Source of the DNA: Pseudomonas sp. F(2018)
Lineage (GTDB): Bacteria > Pseudomonadota > Gammaproteobacteria > Pseudomonadales > Pseudomonadaceae
DNA length: 64,000 nucleotides
Assembly: GCF_005508865.1 (NCBI RefSeq)
Contig: NZ_SCOM01000002.1
Location: 372,001 to 436,000, forward strand
Direction of reading: 5' to 3'
The position numbers were made by a program, and so were the translations under genes. Shown piece by piece: positions 8,568-16,099 of the stretch (positions within the stretch are counted from its first letter, which is position 1; every line of letters starts with the position of its first letter). The notes beneath the pieces were generated by a model, which worked only from the letters and a program-made list of their open reading frames with translations, did not search any database and was not told the origin of the DNA.

Positions 8568-9260
8568 ATGGCTTCCGCCGAAGTGCTGGCCGGGGTGGAC
8601 ATAGTGGCGCTGCGCCTGGGCGAGGCGGGCGCGCTGCAGCTGCTGCTGATTCGCCGTGGCCAGGCGCCGTTCGAGGGGCAATGGGCGTTGCCCGGCGTGC
8701 TGGTCAATGGCCGTTGCGCCGATGCCAGCCTGGACGCCGCCGCCGAGCGCGCACTGCAGGACAAGGCGCGCATCGCCCCACAGCATCTGGAGCAGGTGGC
8801 CACCGTGGGCAACGCCGTGCGCGATCCGCGTGGCTGGTCGCTGTCGACCTTCTATCTGGCGCTGCTGGCGCCGGACACCGAGCTGCAAGGCGATGACCTG
8901 TGCTTCGTCTCGCTGGACGAGGTGCTGGGCGAAGAGTTGCCGCTGCCGTTCGACCACGCCCAGCTGGTGGCCCAGGCGGCCGAGCGCCTGGCCGGCAAGG
9001 CGGTGTACACCTCGTTGCCGCTGTACCTGCTGGCGCCGCGCTTCACCGTGACCGAGGCGCTGGCGGCGTTCCAGGCCAGCCTCGGGCCGCCGGTGCAGCA
9101 CACCACGTTGCGCGGACGCCTGGAGAAGATGAAGCAGCATGGCTGGATCTTCGATACCGGGGAAAAGAACCAGCCGAAGATGGGCCGCCCGCAGAACCTG
9201 CTGGAGCATCGGCCGCAGGCCGCCGGAGGGTTCATTTTCGATCGCAGCGTGCTGTCCTGA
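8568..9260 (+). CDS. nrtR: NrtR-type transcriptional regulator of NAD metabolism (Nudix fold plus winged helix)
   Basis: 230-residue protein with an N-terminal Nudix-like domain (about 1-145) and a C-terminal winged-helix DNA-binding domain (about 150-230, including VQHTTLRGRLEKMKQHGW). The Nudix box is degraded: where active hydrolases have REUxEExGU it reads ERALQDKAR, so it should bind ADP-ribose-type ligands rather than hydrolyse them, as known for NrtR repressors. Its position divergent from pncA-pncB-nadE with palindromic repeats between is the standard NrtR arrangement. ATG 8568 follows GAAGGAGAGGAC. The ADP-ribose derepression model is from the family, not shown here. Confidence 0.9.
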   Translation: MASAEVLAGVDIVALRLGEAGALQLLLIRRGQAPFEGQWALPGVLVNGRCADASLDAAAERALQDKARIAPQHLEQVATVGNAVRDPRGWSLSTFYLALLAPDTELQGDDLCFVSLDEVLGEELPLPFDHAQLVAQAAERLAGKAVYTSLPLYLLAPRFTVTEALAAFQASLGPPVQHTTLRGRLEKMKQHGWIFDTGEKNQPKMGRPQNLLEHRPQAAGGFIFDRSVLS

Positions 9261-9344
9261 GGTGAACTTGGCCGGGCTGTCGGCTACGCTGCGAGAAACT
9301 CCCGAAGTACTGTCGCCCGCACCGGCGGGCAGTGGAAGTCATCC

Positions 9345-10016
9345 ATGAAGCTCCATCTTTACGCCCTGGCTCTGCTCCTCGGCTGTTTCGCCTTGCCGGT
9401 CGGCGCCGCCGGGCTCGCCGCCGAGCTGGTGGACGGCCAGGGCCAGCCGCTGGCCAACGCCGTGCTCAGCCTCAAGGGCGTGGGTGCTTCGGCGCGTAAC
9501 GAGCCGGCGATCATGGATCAGCGCGACAAGCAGTTCATGCCCACCGTGCTAGCCGTGCGCAGCGGCACTTCGGTGAAATTCCCCAACAGCGACGACATCC
9601 GCCACCACGTCTATTCCTTCTCGCCGACCAAACGCTTCGAGCTGCGCCTGTACAAGGGCACGCCGAGCGAGCCGGTGCTGTTCGACAAGCCCGGCGTGGT
9701 GGTGCTCGGCTGCAATATCCACGACTGGATGGTCGGCTACGTCTATGTCACCGACGACCCCTGGTATGCCGTCAGCGATGCCCAGGGCCGGCTGATCCTC
9801 GATGGCCTGCCGGCGGGCAACTACCAGGTCACCCTGTGGCACCCGCAGCTGGAGAACATGCTGCCACTGAGCGCCGGCACCCTCGAGGTGCCGGCGGCCG
9901 GGTTGAGCCAGCGCTTCCCGCTGCAGCTGGCGGGCGCTGCAGTGGCGCCGGCCGCGCCCAAGCCCAGCGCCTTTGGCGAGGCCTTCAGGAAGGCGGCGAG
10001 TGAAGTTCAGCCATAG
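9345..10016 (+). CDS. Periplasmic cupredoxin-like protein (often annotated methylamine utilization protein)
   Basis: 223 residues with a signal peptide ending near VGAAG-LAAE (residues 1-22). The mature part has a beta-sandwich with type-1 copper ligand spacing: SVKFPNSDDIRHHVYSF supplies the first histidine (about 85-92) and VVLGCNIHDWMVGYVYV supplies Cys, His and Met (about 124-130). A carboxypeptidase-regulatory/transthyretin-like stretch follows (DAQGRLILDGLPAGNYQVTLWHP). The name methylamine utilization protein is inherited from remote homologues; no methylamine genes are near. It is the first gene of a coupled operon: the next frame starts at 10000 inside its last codons. Likely role is a periplasmic redox or copper-bearing partner of the EAL protein. 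Confidence 0.8.
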   Translation: MKLHLYALALLLGCFALPVGAAGLAAELVDGQGQPLANAVLSLKGVGASARNEPAIMDQRDKQFMPTVLAVRSGTSVKFPNSDDIRHHVYSFSPTKRFELRLYKGTPSEPVLFDKPGVVVLGCNIHDWMVGYVYVTDDPWYAVSDAQGRLILDGLPAGNYQVTLWHPQLENMLPLSAGTLEVPAAGLSQRFPLQLAGAAVAPAAPKPSAFGEAFRKAASEVQP

Positions 10017-12348
10017 TTTTCAGGCGCGCATCGCCGGGGTGCTGATCCTCCTCCTGTCGGTGGTGGTCGGCGCGCTGTACTTCTCGGTCAAGGCCGCCAC
10101 CGGCGTGGCGGTACAGGGCCAGGTGCGCGAGGAGCTCGGCGTCGGCGGCCGGGTGCTGGAGCAACTGATCGAGCTGCGCGGCCGCCAGCTGCGCGATGCA
10201 GTGCAGGTGCTGGCGGCCGATTTCGGCTTCAAGGACGCGGTGGCCAGTGGCGACAGCGACACCATTCGCTCGGCGCTGGCCAACCATGGCGCGCGTATCA
10301 AGGCCGATGCCGCGTTGCTGCTGGCCCTGGACGGCACTCTGCAGGTCAGCAGCGACCAGCGCATCGGCGCCGCGGCGGCCGAGCGCCTGGCCGGGCGGGT
10401 GGCCGAGCAGGCCGGGCAGGGCGCCCAGGTGTTCCTGTTGCCGGTGGAGGGCGAGGTCTACCTGCTGGTGGCGTCCGCCGTCAGCGCGCCGCTGCCGATC
10501 GCCCGGGTGGTGATGGGCTTCCACATCAACGAGAACTTCGCCCAGGAACTGCGCGAGCTGACCCACCTGGAGCTGACCCTGGTATCGATTGAGCGCGGCG
10601 CGGCCACCGGCTGGATCAGCACCCTGCCGCCCAGCGTGCATGAGCGCCTGCGCGAGGAAATCCTACAGCAGAAACAGGACAGCGGCAGCCGCCTGCTGCA
10701 GGCCGGCGACCAGCGCTACCTGGGCGAATGGCGCAACCTGGCCAGCGCCGGCGATTACCAGGTGCTGGCGCTGCTGCACAAATCCCTGGACCAGGCCGAG
10801 CAGGCCTTCGCCCCGCTGGACCATGACATTCTGCTGATCGCCCTGGCCGCCTTCTTCGGTTCGCTGCTCGGCGCGCTGCTGCTGGCGCGCAGCCTGGCGC
10901 AGCCGGTGCAGGAGCTGGCGCGGGTGGCGCGACGCATCGGCCTCGGCGACTACTTCACCCCGATCACCCTGCAGCGCCGCGACGAGCTGGGCAGCCTGGC
11001 CCAGGCCTTCACCAGCATGCAGGAGGGCATCGCCGAGCGGGAGCGGCAGCTGGCCCACAACGCCCTGCACGATGCCCTGACCGGCCTGCCCAACCGCACC
11101 CTGGCGCTGGAGCGGCTGGGTAGTGCGATCAGCGCGGAGCGGCCTACCGCGCTGCTGCACATCGGCGTGGGCAACTTCCGCTCCATCCTCGACAGTTGTG
11201 GCGCCGATGGCGCCGACCTGGCCCTGCAGCAGCTCAGCCGGCGCCTGCAGGCCACCCTGCGCCCCGGCGACAGCCTGGCGCGGCTGGTCAACGACGAGAT
11301 GCTGCTGATGCTGGAGAACAGCGACAGCGATAACGCCATTGCCGCGGCGGACCGTCTGCACCAGCTGCTGCTCAAGCCGATGCGCGTCGGTACCCTGGAC
11401 GTGGCCCTGGACTGCAGCATCGGCATCGCCGCCTATCCCACACACGGCAACAGCCCGGATGACCTGCTGCGCCGCGCCGCCATCGCCATGCAGGACGCCG
11501 CCCAGCAGTCCGGGCGCCTGGAGCTGTATCAGGAGGGCCGCGACGACGCCCACCAGCGGCAGATCAACCTGGTGCGCGACCTGCGCCACGCCGCCGAGCG
11601 CGGCGAGCTGATGCTCTATTACCAGCCCAAGCTGGATATCCCCGCGCGCCGTGTGCACGAGGCCGAATGCCTGCTGCGCTGGAACCATCCGCATTACGGC
11701 ATGGTGTCTCCCGGCGAGTTCATTCCGCTGGCCGAGCGCACCGGCAGCATCCAGCTGCTCACCACCTGGGTGATCGGCGAGGCGCTGCGCCAGCTGCATG
11801 AATGGAACGGCCATGGCCTGGTCATGCAGGTGTCGCTGAACATCTCCGCCGAGGACCTGGTCGACCTGCAGCTGGCCGAAAGGGTTCGGCAGCAGTTGGC
11901 GGAGCAGGGCGTGGCGGCCGAGCAACTGGTGTTCGAGATCACCGAGAGCGCCATGATGCGCGACCAGCAGCGCGCTCTGGATGTGCTGCTGCGCCTGCGC
12001 GCCTGTGGCATCCAGCTGTCGGTGGACGACTTCGGCACCGGCTACTCGTCCCTGGCCCAGCTCAAGCGCATGCCGGTGCAGGAGCTGAAGATCGACCAGT
12101 CGTTCATCCGCGAGTTGGACGAGCACAGCGAGGATGCGGTGATCGTCCGCTCCACCATCGAGATGAGCCACAGCCTGGGCCTCAAGGTGGTGGCCGAGGG
12201 CGTGGAACTGGCCCCGATGCTGGAGCTGCTGGCGCGCTGGGGCTGCGATACCGCCCAGGGCTATCTGATCGGCAAGCCGATGCCGGCCGCCGCCTTCGAG
12301 CAGTGGCTGCGGCAATGGCAGGGCTCCCAACTGGCAAAGGTATTCTGA
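10000..12348 (+). CDS. Membrane EAL-domain c-di-GMP phosphodiesterase with degenerate GGDEF domain
   Basis: 782 residues. Order: transmembrane helix about 9-28, a periplasmic sensor of about 240 residues, second helix about 275-298, HAMP about 298-350, GGDEF-like domain about 357-520, EAL domain about 530-775. The GGDEF motif reads VNDEM (430-434) with the inhibitory-site RPGD five residues before it, so cyclase activity should be lost while ligand binding may remain. The EAL motif reads E-C-L at 556-558, and the other catalytic landmarks are present: LNISAEDL, FEITESAM, DDFGTGYSSL, ELKIDQSFI, AEGVE, AQGYLIGKP. GTG start at 10000 has GGAAGG upstream and overlaps the cupredoxin gene by 17 bases. 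The periplasmic loop is probably sensed through the cupredoxin or globin encoded beside it (inference). Confidence 0.9.
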   Translation: MKFSHSFQARIAGVLILLLSVVVGALYFSVKAATGVAVQGQVREELGVGGRVLEQLIELRGRQLRDAVQVLAADFGFKDAVASGDSDTIRSALANHGARIKADAALLLALDGTLQVSSDQRIGAAAAERLAGRVAEQAGQGAQVFLLPVEGEVYLLVASAVSAPLPIARVVMGFHINENFAQELRELTHLELTLVSIERGAATGWISTLPPSVHERLREEILQQKQDSGSRLLQAGDQRYLGEWRNLASAGDYQVLALLHKSLDQAEQAFAPLDHDILLIALAAFFGSLLGALLLARSLAQPVQELARVARRIGLGDYFTPITLQRRDELGSLAQAFTSMQEGIAERERQLAHNALHDALTGLPNRTLALERLGSAISAERPTALLHIGVGNFRSILDSCGADGADLALQQLSRRLQATLRPGDSLARLVNDEMLLMLENSDSDNAIAAADRLHQLLLKPMRVGTLDVALDCSIGIAAYPTHGNSPDDLLRRAAIAMQDAAQQSGRLELYQEGRDDAHQRQINLVRDLRHAAERGELMLYYQPKLDIPARRVHEAECLLRWNHPHYGMVSPGEFIPLAERTGSIQLLTTWVIGEALRQLHEWNGHGLVMQVSLNISAEDLVDLQLAERVRQQLAEQGVAAEQLVFEITESAMMRDQQRALDVLLRLRACGIQLSVDDFGTGYSSLAQLKRMPVQELKIDQSFIRELDEHSEDAVIVRSTIEMSHSLGLKVVAEGVELAPMLELLARWGCDTAQGYLIGKPMPAAAFEQWLRQWQGSQLAKVF

Positions 12349-12350
12349 GC

Positions 12351-13205
12351 ATGCGCACACGCCTGATCCTTCTCCTCTGCGGCCTGCTGCCGGCCCTGGC
12401 CGGCGCCGAGCAGGGGCGCCTGCTGGCCACCGGCGGTGCCACCAGCATCGACGGCGCGGCCGGCGGCGGCATCGTGCCCTGGGCGGTGCTGGCCGGCTAT
12501 GGCGAGGAGGGCGAGTGGGGCGCGACCAGTTTCCTGACCCGGGTGGAGACCGGCGACTACCGCCTGGACGTCGGCGGCCTGGCCGTGTCCTACGGCAACC
12601 GCGTCGAGCTGTCCTACGCCCGCCAGCGTTTCGACCTGGGCACCCTGGCCCGCGATCTGAGCCTGCCGGACAACAGCCTCAGCCAGGACATCCTCGGCCT
12701 CAAGGTGCGCCTGTTCGGCGACCTGATCTACGACCGTCTACCGCAGGTGTCCCTGGGCATCGAGCACAAACGCCAGAAGGACTTCCTGGTGCCCAGCCTG
12801 GTCGGCGCCGAGCGTGACGAGGACGCCGAGGCCTATCTCGCCACCAGCCGCCTACTGCTCGGTGCGGCGTTCGGCTACAACCTGCTGCTCAACGGCAACC
12901 TGCGCTACAGCCGGGCCAACGAGCAGGGCCTGCTGGGCTTCGGCGGCGACCGCCGCGACGAGCATTCGCTGCTCAAGGAAGGCTCCATCGCCGTGTTGCT
13001 CAATCCGCGCTGGGCGGTTGGGGTGGAGTACCGCGAGAAGCCGGACAACCTGAGCTTCGCTGGCGAGAACGACTGGTCCGACCTGTTCGTCGGCTACTTC
13101 CCCAACAAGCACCTGGCCGTGGTGCTGGCCTACGCCCGGCTCGGCGAGATCGCCGGCCTCGATCATCAGGACGGGGTCTACCTGTCCCTGCAGGGGAGCT
13201 TCTGA
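12351..13205 (+). CDS. DUF3034-type outer membrane beta-barrel-like protein
   Basis: 284 residues, starting MRTRLILLLCGLLPALAGAEQ with a clear signal peptide cut near residue 20. The mature chain is rich in alternating beta-strand patterns and small residues (DVGGLAVSYGNRVELSYARQ, WSDLFVGYFPNKHLAVVLAY) and ends in phenylalanine (LSLQGSF), a usual outer membrane beta-barrel end. It matches what I recall of the DUF3034 family, whose function is not known. ATG follows the stop codon of the EAL gene by 2 bases. Its constant company with a cupredoxin, an EAL protein and a globin suggests one envelope-spanning module. Confidence 0.75.
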   Translation: MRTRLILLLCGLLPALAGAEQGRLLATGGATSIDGAAGGGIVPWAVLAGYGEEGEWGATSFLTRVETGDYRLDVGGLAVSYGNRVELSYARQRFDLGTLARDLSLPDNSLSQDILGLKVRLFGDLIYDRLPQVSLGIEHKRQKDFLVPSLVGAERDEDAEAYLATSRLLLGAAFGYNLLLNGNLRYSRANEQGLLGFGGDRRDEHSLLKEGSIAVLLNPRWAVGVEYREKPDNLSFAGENDWSDLFVGYFPNKHLAVVLAYARLGEIAGLDHQDGVYLSLQGSF

Positions 13206-13207
13206 TC

Positions 13208-13633
13208 ATGCGCGGATTGTCGATCATCCTGGCTCTGCTGCTCGGTGCCTGCGCCGCCAGCCCACCGCCGCCCAAGGACGAAAGCCTGTACCGCGGCCTC
13301 GGCGAGCACCAGGGCATCACCCGCATCGTCGAGGGCATGCTGCTCAACGCGGCGCGCAACCCGCGCATCGCCCACCACTTCGCCGATATCGATATCGAGC
13401 GCCTGCGCGACAAGCTGATCGAGCAGATCTGCGTCGAGGCCGGCGGGCCCTGCGTGTACACCGGCGACAGCATGGAGGAGAGCCACAAGGGCCTGAACAT
13501 CGACCGCAGCGACTTCAATGCGCTGGTCGAGGACCTGATCGACGCGATGGACGCCGAGGGCGTCGCGGTGCCGGTGCAGAACCGCCTGCTGGCGCGCCTG
13601 GCGCCGATGCGCGGGCAGATCATCGAGCGCTGA
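13208..13633 (+). CDS. Lipoprotein group I truncated hemoglobin
   Basis: 141 residues. The N-terminus MRGLSIILALLLGACAAS has a lipobox LGAC with alanine at +2, which predicts an outer membrane lipoprotein. From LYRGLGEHQGITRIV onward it follows the short 2/2 globin family: the B-helix region, GGPCVYTGDSM, and SHKGLNIDRSDF where the histidine is the expected proximal heme ligand. A heme globin anchored in the periplasm could bind O2 or NO; ligand and role are inferred. It starts 2 bases after the DUF3034 stop and closes the four-gene operon. No clear T-tract hairpin follows before the chemoreceptor gene. Confidence 0.85.
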   Translation: MRGLSIILALLLGACAASPPPPKDESLYRGLGEHQGITRIVEGMLLNAARNPRIAHHFADIDIERLRDKLIEQICVEAGGPCVYTGDSMEESHKGLNIDRSDFNALVEDLIDAMDAEGVAVPVQNRLLARLAPMRGQIIER

Positions 13634-13759
13634 TCCTTCCTCCAGTCTCCATGTGTTGCGCGAGATAGAGGGATCGCCTGGGCCAAGTCGGCGAATCTGA
13701 GCTATCACTGAAGGCGGAGCACCATCACGGAGCCGGCGGCTAGCCGGGGAGGCAGGGAC

Positions 13760-15721
13760 ATGAGGTTCTCGATCGGGGCGAAGCTGTGGGTCAGCTTCTG
13801 CGCGATTCTGCTGGTCATCGTCGTCATCGGCGGCATTTCCTACCGCAACACCCTCAACATGCTGGAGACCTCGCGCTGGGTCGCCCACACCCATCAGGTG
13901 GTGGCCCAGTTGAGCGCCGTGCTGGCCACGGTGCAGAGCGCCGAGACCGGCCAGCGTGGCTTCATCATCACCGGCGCCGAGCGCTATCTGGACCCTTACA
14001 ACGCGGCGTTGCTGAAGCTCGACGGCGATTTGCGCAGCCTGCGCGAACTGACCGCCGACAACCCCGAGCAACAACGTCGCCTGGGGCGGCTCGAGCCGCT
14101 GATCGCCACGAAGCTGGCCGAGCTCAAGGAAACCATCGAGCTGCGCCGTGCCCAGGGTTTCGAGCCGGCCCTGCAGCTGGTGCTGACCGACAAGGGCAAG
14201 CAGGCGATGGTCGAGATCCGCAGCCTGGTCGGCGAGATGGTCGCCGAGGAGGAGCAACTGCAGGCCGCACGCGATGCGGCGGCCAGTGCCAGCGCGGACA
14301 CCAGCCAATGGGTCATAGTGCTCGGCATGACGCTGTCCGCGTTGCTGGTGGTTGCCGCCGCGCTGTTCCTCACCCAGAACATCGTCCGGCCGCTGCGCGC
14401 GGTCAGCGCCGTGGCCGATCGGGTCAGCGTCGGCAACCTGGGGGTGGAGCTCGCGGCCAGTACCCGCTCCGACGAGATCGGCGCGTTGCAGGCCGCCATC
14501 CTGCGCATGCTGCAATCCCTGCGGCAGACCGCCGAATCGGCGCGGCAGATCGCTGCCGGCAACCTGGCCATCGAGGTGCAGCCGCAGTCGCGCGACGATC
14601 AGTTCGGCCATGCCTTCGCCGACATGCTCCAGGCCCTGCGCCATGTGGCCGAGTCGGCGCGGCAGATCGCCGCCGGCAACCTGGCCGTGGAGGTGCAGCC
14701 GCAGTCCGCCAGCGACCAGTTCGGCCAGGCCTTCGCACGCATGCACCAGTCGCTGCGGCAGATGGCCGAGTCGGCGCGGCAGATCGCCGCCGGCAACCTG
14801 ACCATCGAGGTGCAGCCGCAGTCCGCCAATGACCTGCTGGGCAACGCCTTCGCCCAGATGCTGGCGGACCTGCGCCGGATCAACGGCGATATCCGCGGCG
14901 GCATCGGCGTGCTCACCGATTCGGCCAGCGAGATCGCCGCCGGCGCCTACCAGATCGCCAGCGGCACGGCGGAGACCGCCACCGCCATCAGCGAGACCAG
15001 CGCCACCATGGAGGAGATCAAGCAGACCGCGCTGCTCTCCAGTCAGCGTGCGCTGTCGGTGTCCCAGGCGGCGCAGCGTTCGATGCAGGTGTCGCAGGAT
15101 GGCCGGCGGGCGGTGGACGAGGTGGTCGAAGGCATGCGCCGCATCCACCAGCAAATGGAGCAGGTCGGCGAGAACATCACCCACCTGGCCGAGCAGGTGC
15201 AGACCATTGGCGAGATCATCGCCACGGTCAACGACCTGGCCGAGCAGTCCAATCTGCTGGCGGTCAACGCCTCCATCGAGGCGGCCAAGGCCGGCGAGCA
15301 GGGCAAGGGCTTCTCGGTGGTGGCCCAGGAGGTGAAGAGCCTGGCCGAGCAGTCCAAGCAGGCCACCGTGCAGGTGCGCGGCATTCTCGGCGAGATCCAG
15401 CGCGCCACCAGCAGCACGGTGCTGGCGGCGGAGCAGGGCAGTCGGGCGGTGAGCGAGGGGGTCAAGCAGTCCGGCCAGGCCGGCGAGGCGATCCGTCTGC
15501 TGTCGCTGAACATCGACGAAGGCGCCCAGGCGGTTGCCGAGATCGCCGTGTCGGCCCAGCAGCAACTGGCCGGCATGGATCAGCTGGTGCTGGCCATGGA
15601 GAGCATCCGCGAGGCCAGCAGCCAGAACATGTCCAGCTCCAAGCAGGCCGAGGCGGCCGCCCAGGGCCTGCATCAGTTGGGACAGAAGATGAAGGGCGTG
15701 CTCGCGCGCTTCCAGATCTGA
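13760..15721 (+). CDS. Methyl-accepting chemotaxis protein with CHASE3-like sensor and poly-HAMP repeats
   Basis: 653 residues. Order: transmembrane helix about 8-28, periplasmic helical CHASE3-like domain (with SAETGQRGFIITGAERYLDPY, split here for reading) to about 185, second helix 187-208, HAMP about 209-257, three near-identical 39-residue HAMP-like units from 258 to 374, then the signalling domain with the hairpin tip EQSNLLAVNASIEAAKAGEQ near 494-513. No CheR-binding pentapeptide at the C-terminus (ends LARFQI). Signal unknown. ATG at 13760 follows GGGGAGGCAGGGAC. A perfect inverted repeat after the stop codon acts as terminator. It stands alone, not in a che operon. Confidence 0.9.
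   Translation: MRFSIGAKLWVSFCAILLVIVVIGGISYRNTLNMLETSRWVAHTHQVVAQLSAVLATVQSAETGQRGFIITGAERYLDPYNAALLKLDGDLRSLRELTADNPEQQRRLGRLEPLIATKLAELKETIELRRAQGFEPALQLVLTDKGKQAMVEIRSLVGEMVAEEEQLQAARDAAASASADTSQWVIVLGMTLSALLVVAAALFLTQNIVRPLRAVSAVADRVSVGNLGVELAASTRSDEIGALQAAILRMLQSLRQTAESARQIAAGNLAIEVQPQSRDDQFGHAFADMLQALRHVAESARQIAAGNLAVEVQPQSASDQFGQAFARMHQSLRQMAESARQIAAGNLTIEVQPQSANDLLGNAFAQMLADLRRINGDIRGGIGVLTDSASEIAAGAYQIASGTAETATAISETSATMEEIKQTALLSSQRALSVSQAAQRSMQVSQDGRRAVDEVVEGMRRIHQQMEQVGENITHLAEQVQTIGEIIATVNDLAEQSNLLAVNASIEAAKAGEQGKGFSVVAQEVKSLAEQSKQATVQVRGILGEIQRATSSTVLAAEQGSRAVSEGVKQSGQAGEAIRLLSLNIDEGAQAVAEIAVSAQQQLAGMDQLVLAMESIREASSQNMSSSKQAEAAAQGLHQLGQKMKGVLARFQI
14531..14881 (+). repeat. Three in-frame 117-bp tandem repeats in the chemoreceptor gene
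   Basis: Copies start at 14531, 14648 and 14765, spaced exactly 117 bases (39 codons). Each opens with the codons for AESARQIAAGNL and continues EVQPQS. The last two copies differ from one another at few positions in the first 60 bases. Repeats in frame and with HAMP-like content point to duplication of a signal-transmitting coiled-coil unit. Confidence 0.9.
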
Positions 15722-15730
15722 ACCCGCCAG

Positions 15731-15763
15731 CTCCGGAGTTTTTCGCAAAAACTCCGGAGTTTT
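15731..15763 (+). terminator. Terminator after the chemoreceptor gene
   Basis: CTCCGGAGTTTTT and AAAAACTCCGGAG are perfect 13-base arms around the loop CGC, and TTTT follows the second arm. CTCCGGAG is itself palindromic, so the sequence reads as two copies of one 8-mer. It lies 10 bases after the stop codon. Confidence 0.75.
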
Positions 15764-16099
15764 CCGCAAGAACCCGTCATGCCGCTGTCACTAGAGTCCT
15801 GCATCCCGCTCTGGATGCGTGCGTTCGCGTTGCGCTTGTGTCGCCGGAGTCATGGACTAAACCCAAGGTAGAGGCCGCGGCATTGCCGCCGGTCGGCACC
15901 CCCATGGGGCCCGGCAGATGGGCCCTGTCGTCGTTTCCGGGAGGGGAATGGCGTGATGGGGCGCCGGCAGCAGGCGTCCCCCTTGTAAAGCCCCGGCCCA
16001 ACGGCCGGGGAATCGAGTGTCCGTCACGAGCGGGCGCGTTTGCCAACCCAGTCGCGGCCAACCCCGCGGCCATAACAACAAGCGAGAGGGCATCCTCCC
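15764..16099 (+). promoter_or_regulatory. Long GC-rich leader of putP with several hairpins
   Basis: About 335 bases with no supported gene. Foldable elements: GGGCCC at 15907-15912 with GGGCCC at 15920-15925; CCCCGGCC, loop CAAC, GGCCGGGG at 15991-16010; and GAGG at 16086-16089 with CCTC at 16094-16097, which would cover the ribosome site itself. I did not identify a convincing -35/-10 pair. A structured 5' untranslated region or a small RNA are both possible. Confidence 0.45.
16074..16081 (+). promoter_or_regulatory. Candidate Hfq/Crc A-rich site in the putP leader
   Basis: AACAACAA, a perfect match to the AAnAAnAA motif bound by Hfq with Crc in Pseudomonas catabolite repression. It sits 18 bases upstream of the putP ATG and directly beside the ribosome site, the usual place for translational repression. 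Binding is inferred from the motif. Confidence 0.6.

Noticed and set aside
9345..10016. Methylamine utilisation role for the cupredoxin gene
   Set aside because: No methylamine dehydrogenase or other mau genes are near; the name derives from remote similarity only.
13178..15769. 863-codon minus-strand frame
   Set aside because: Antisense to the globin and chemoreceptor genes; Leu/His/Arg-rich repeats are the reverse complement of the HAMP repeats.
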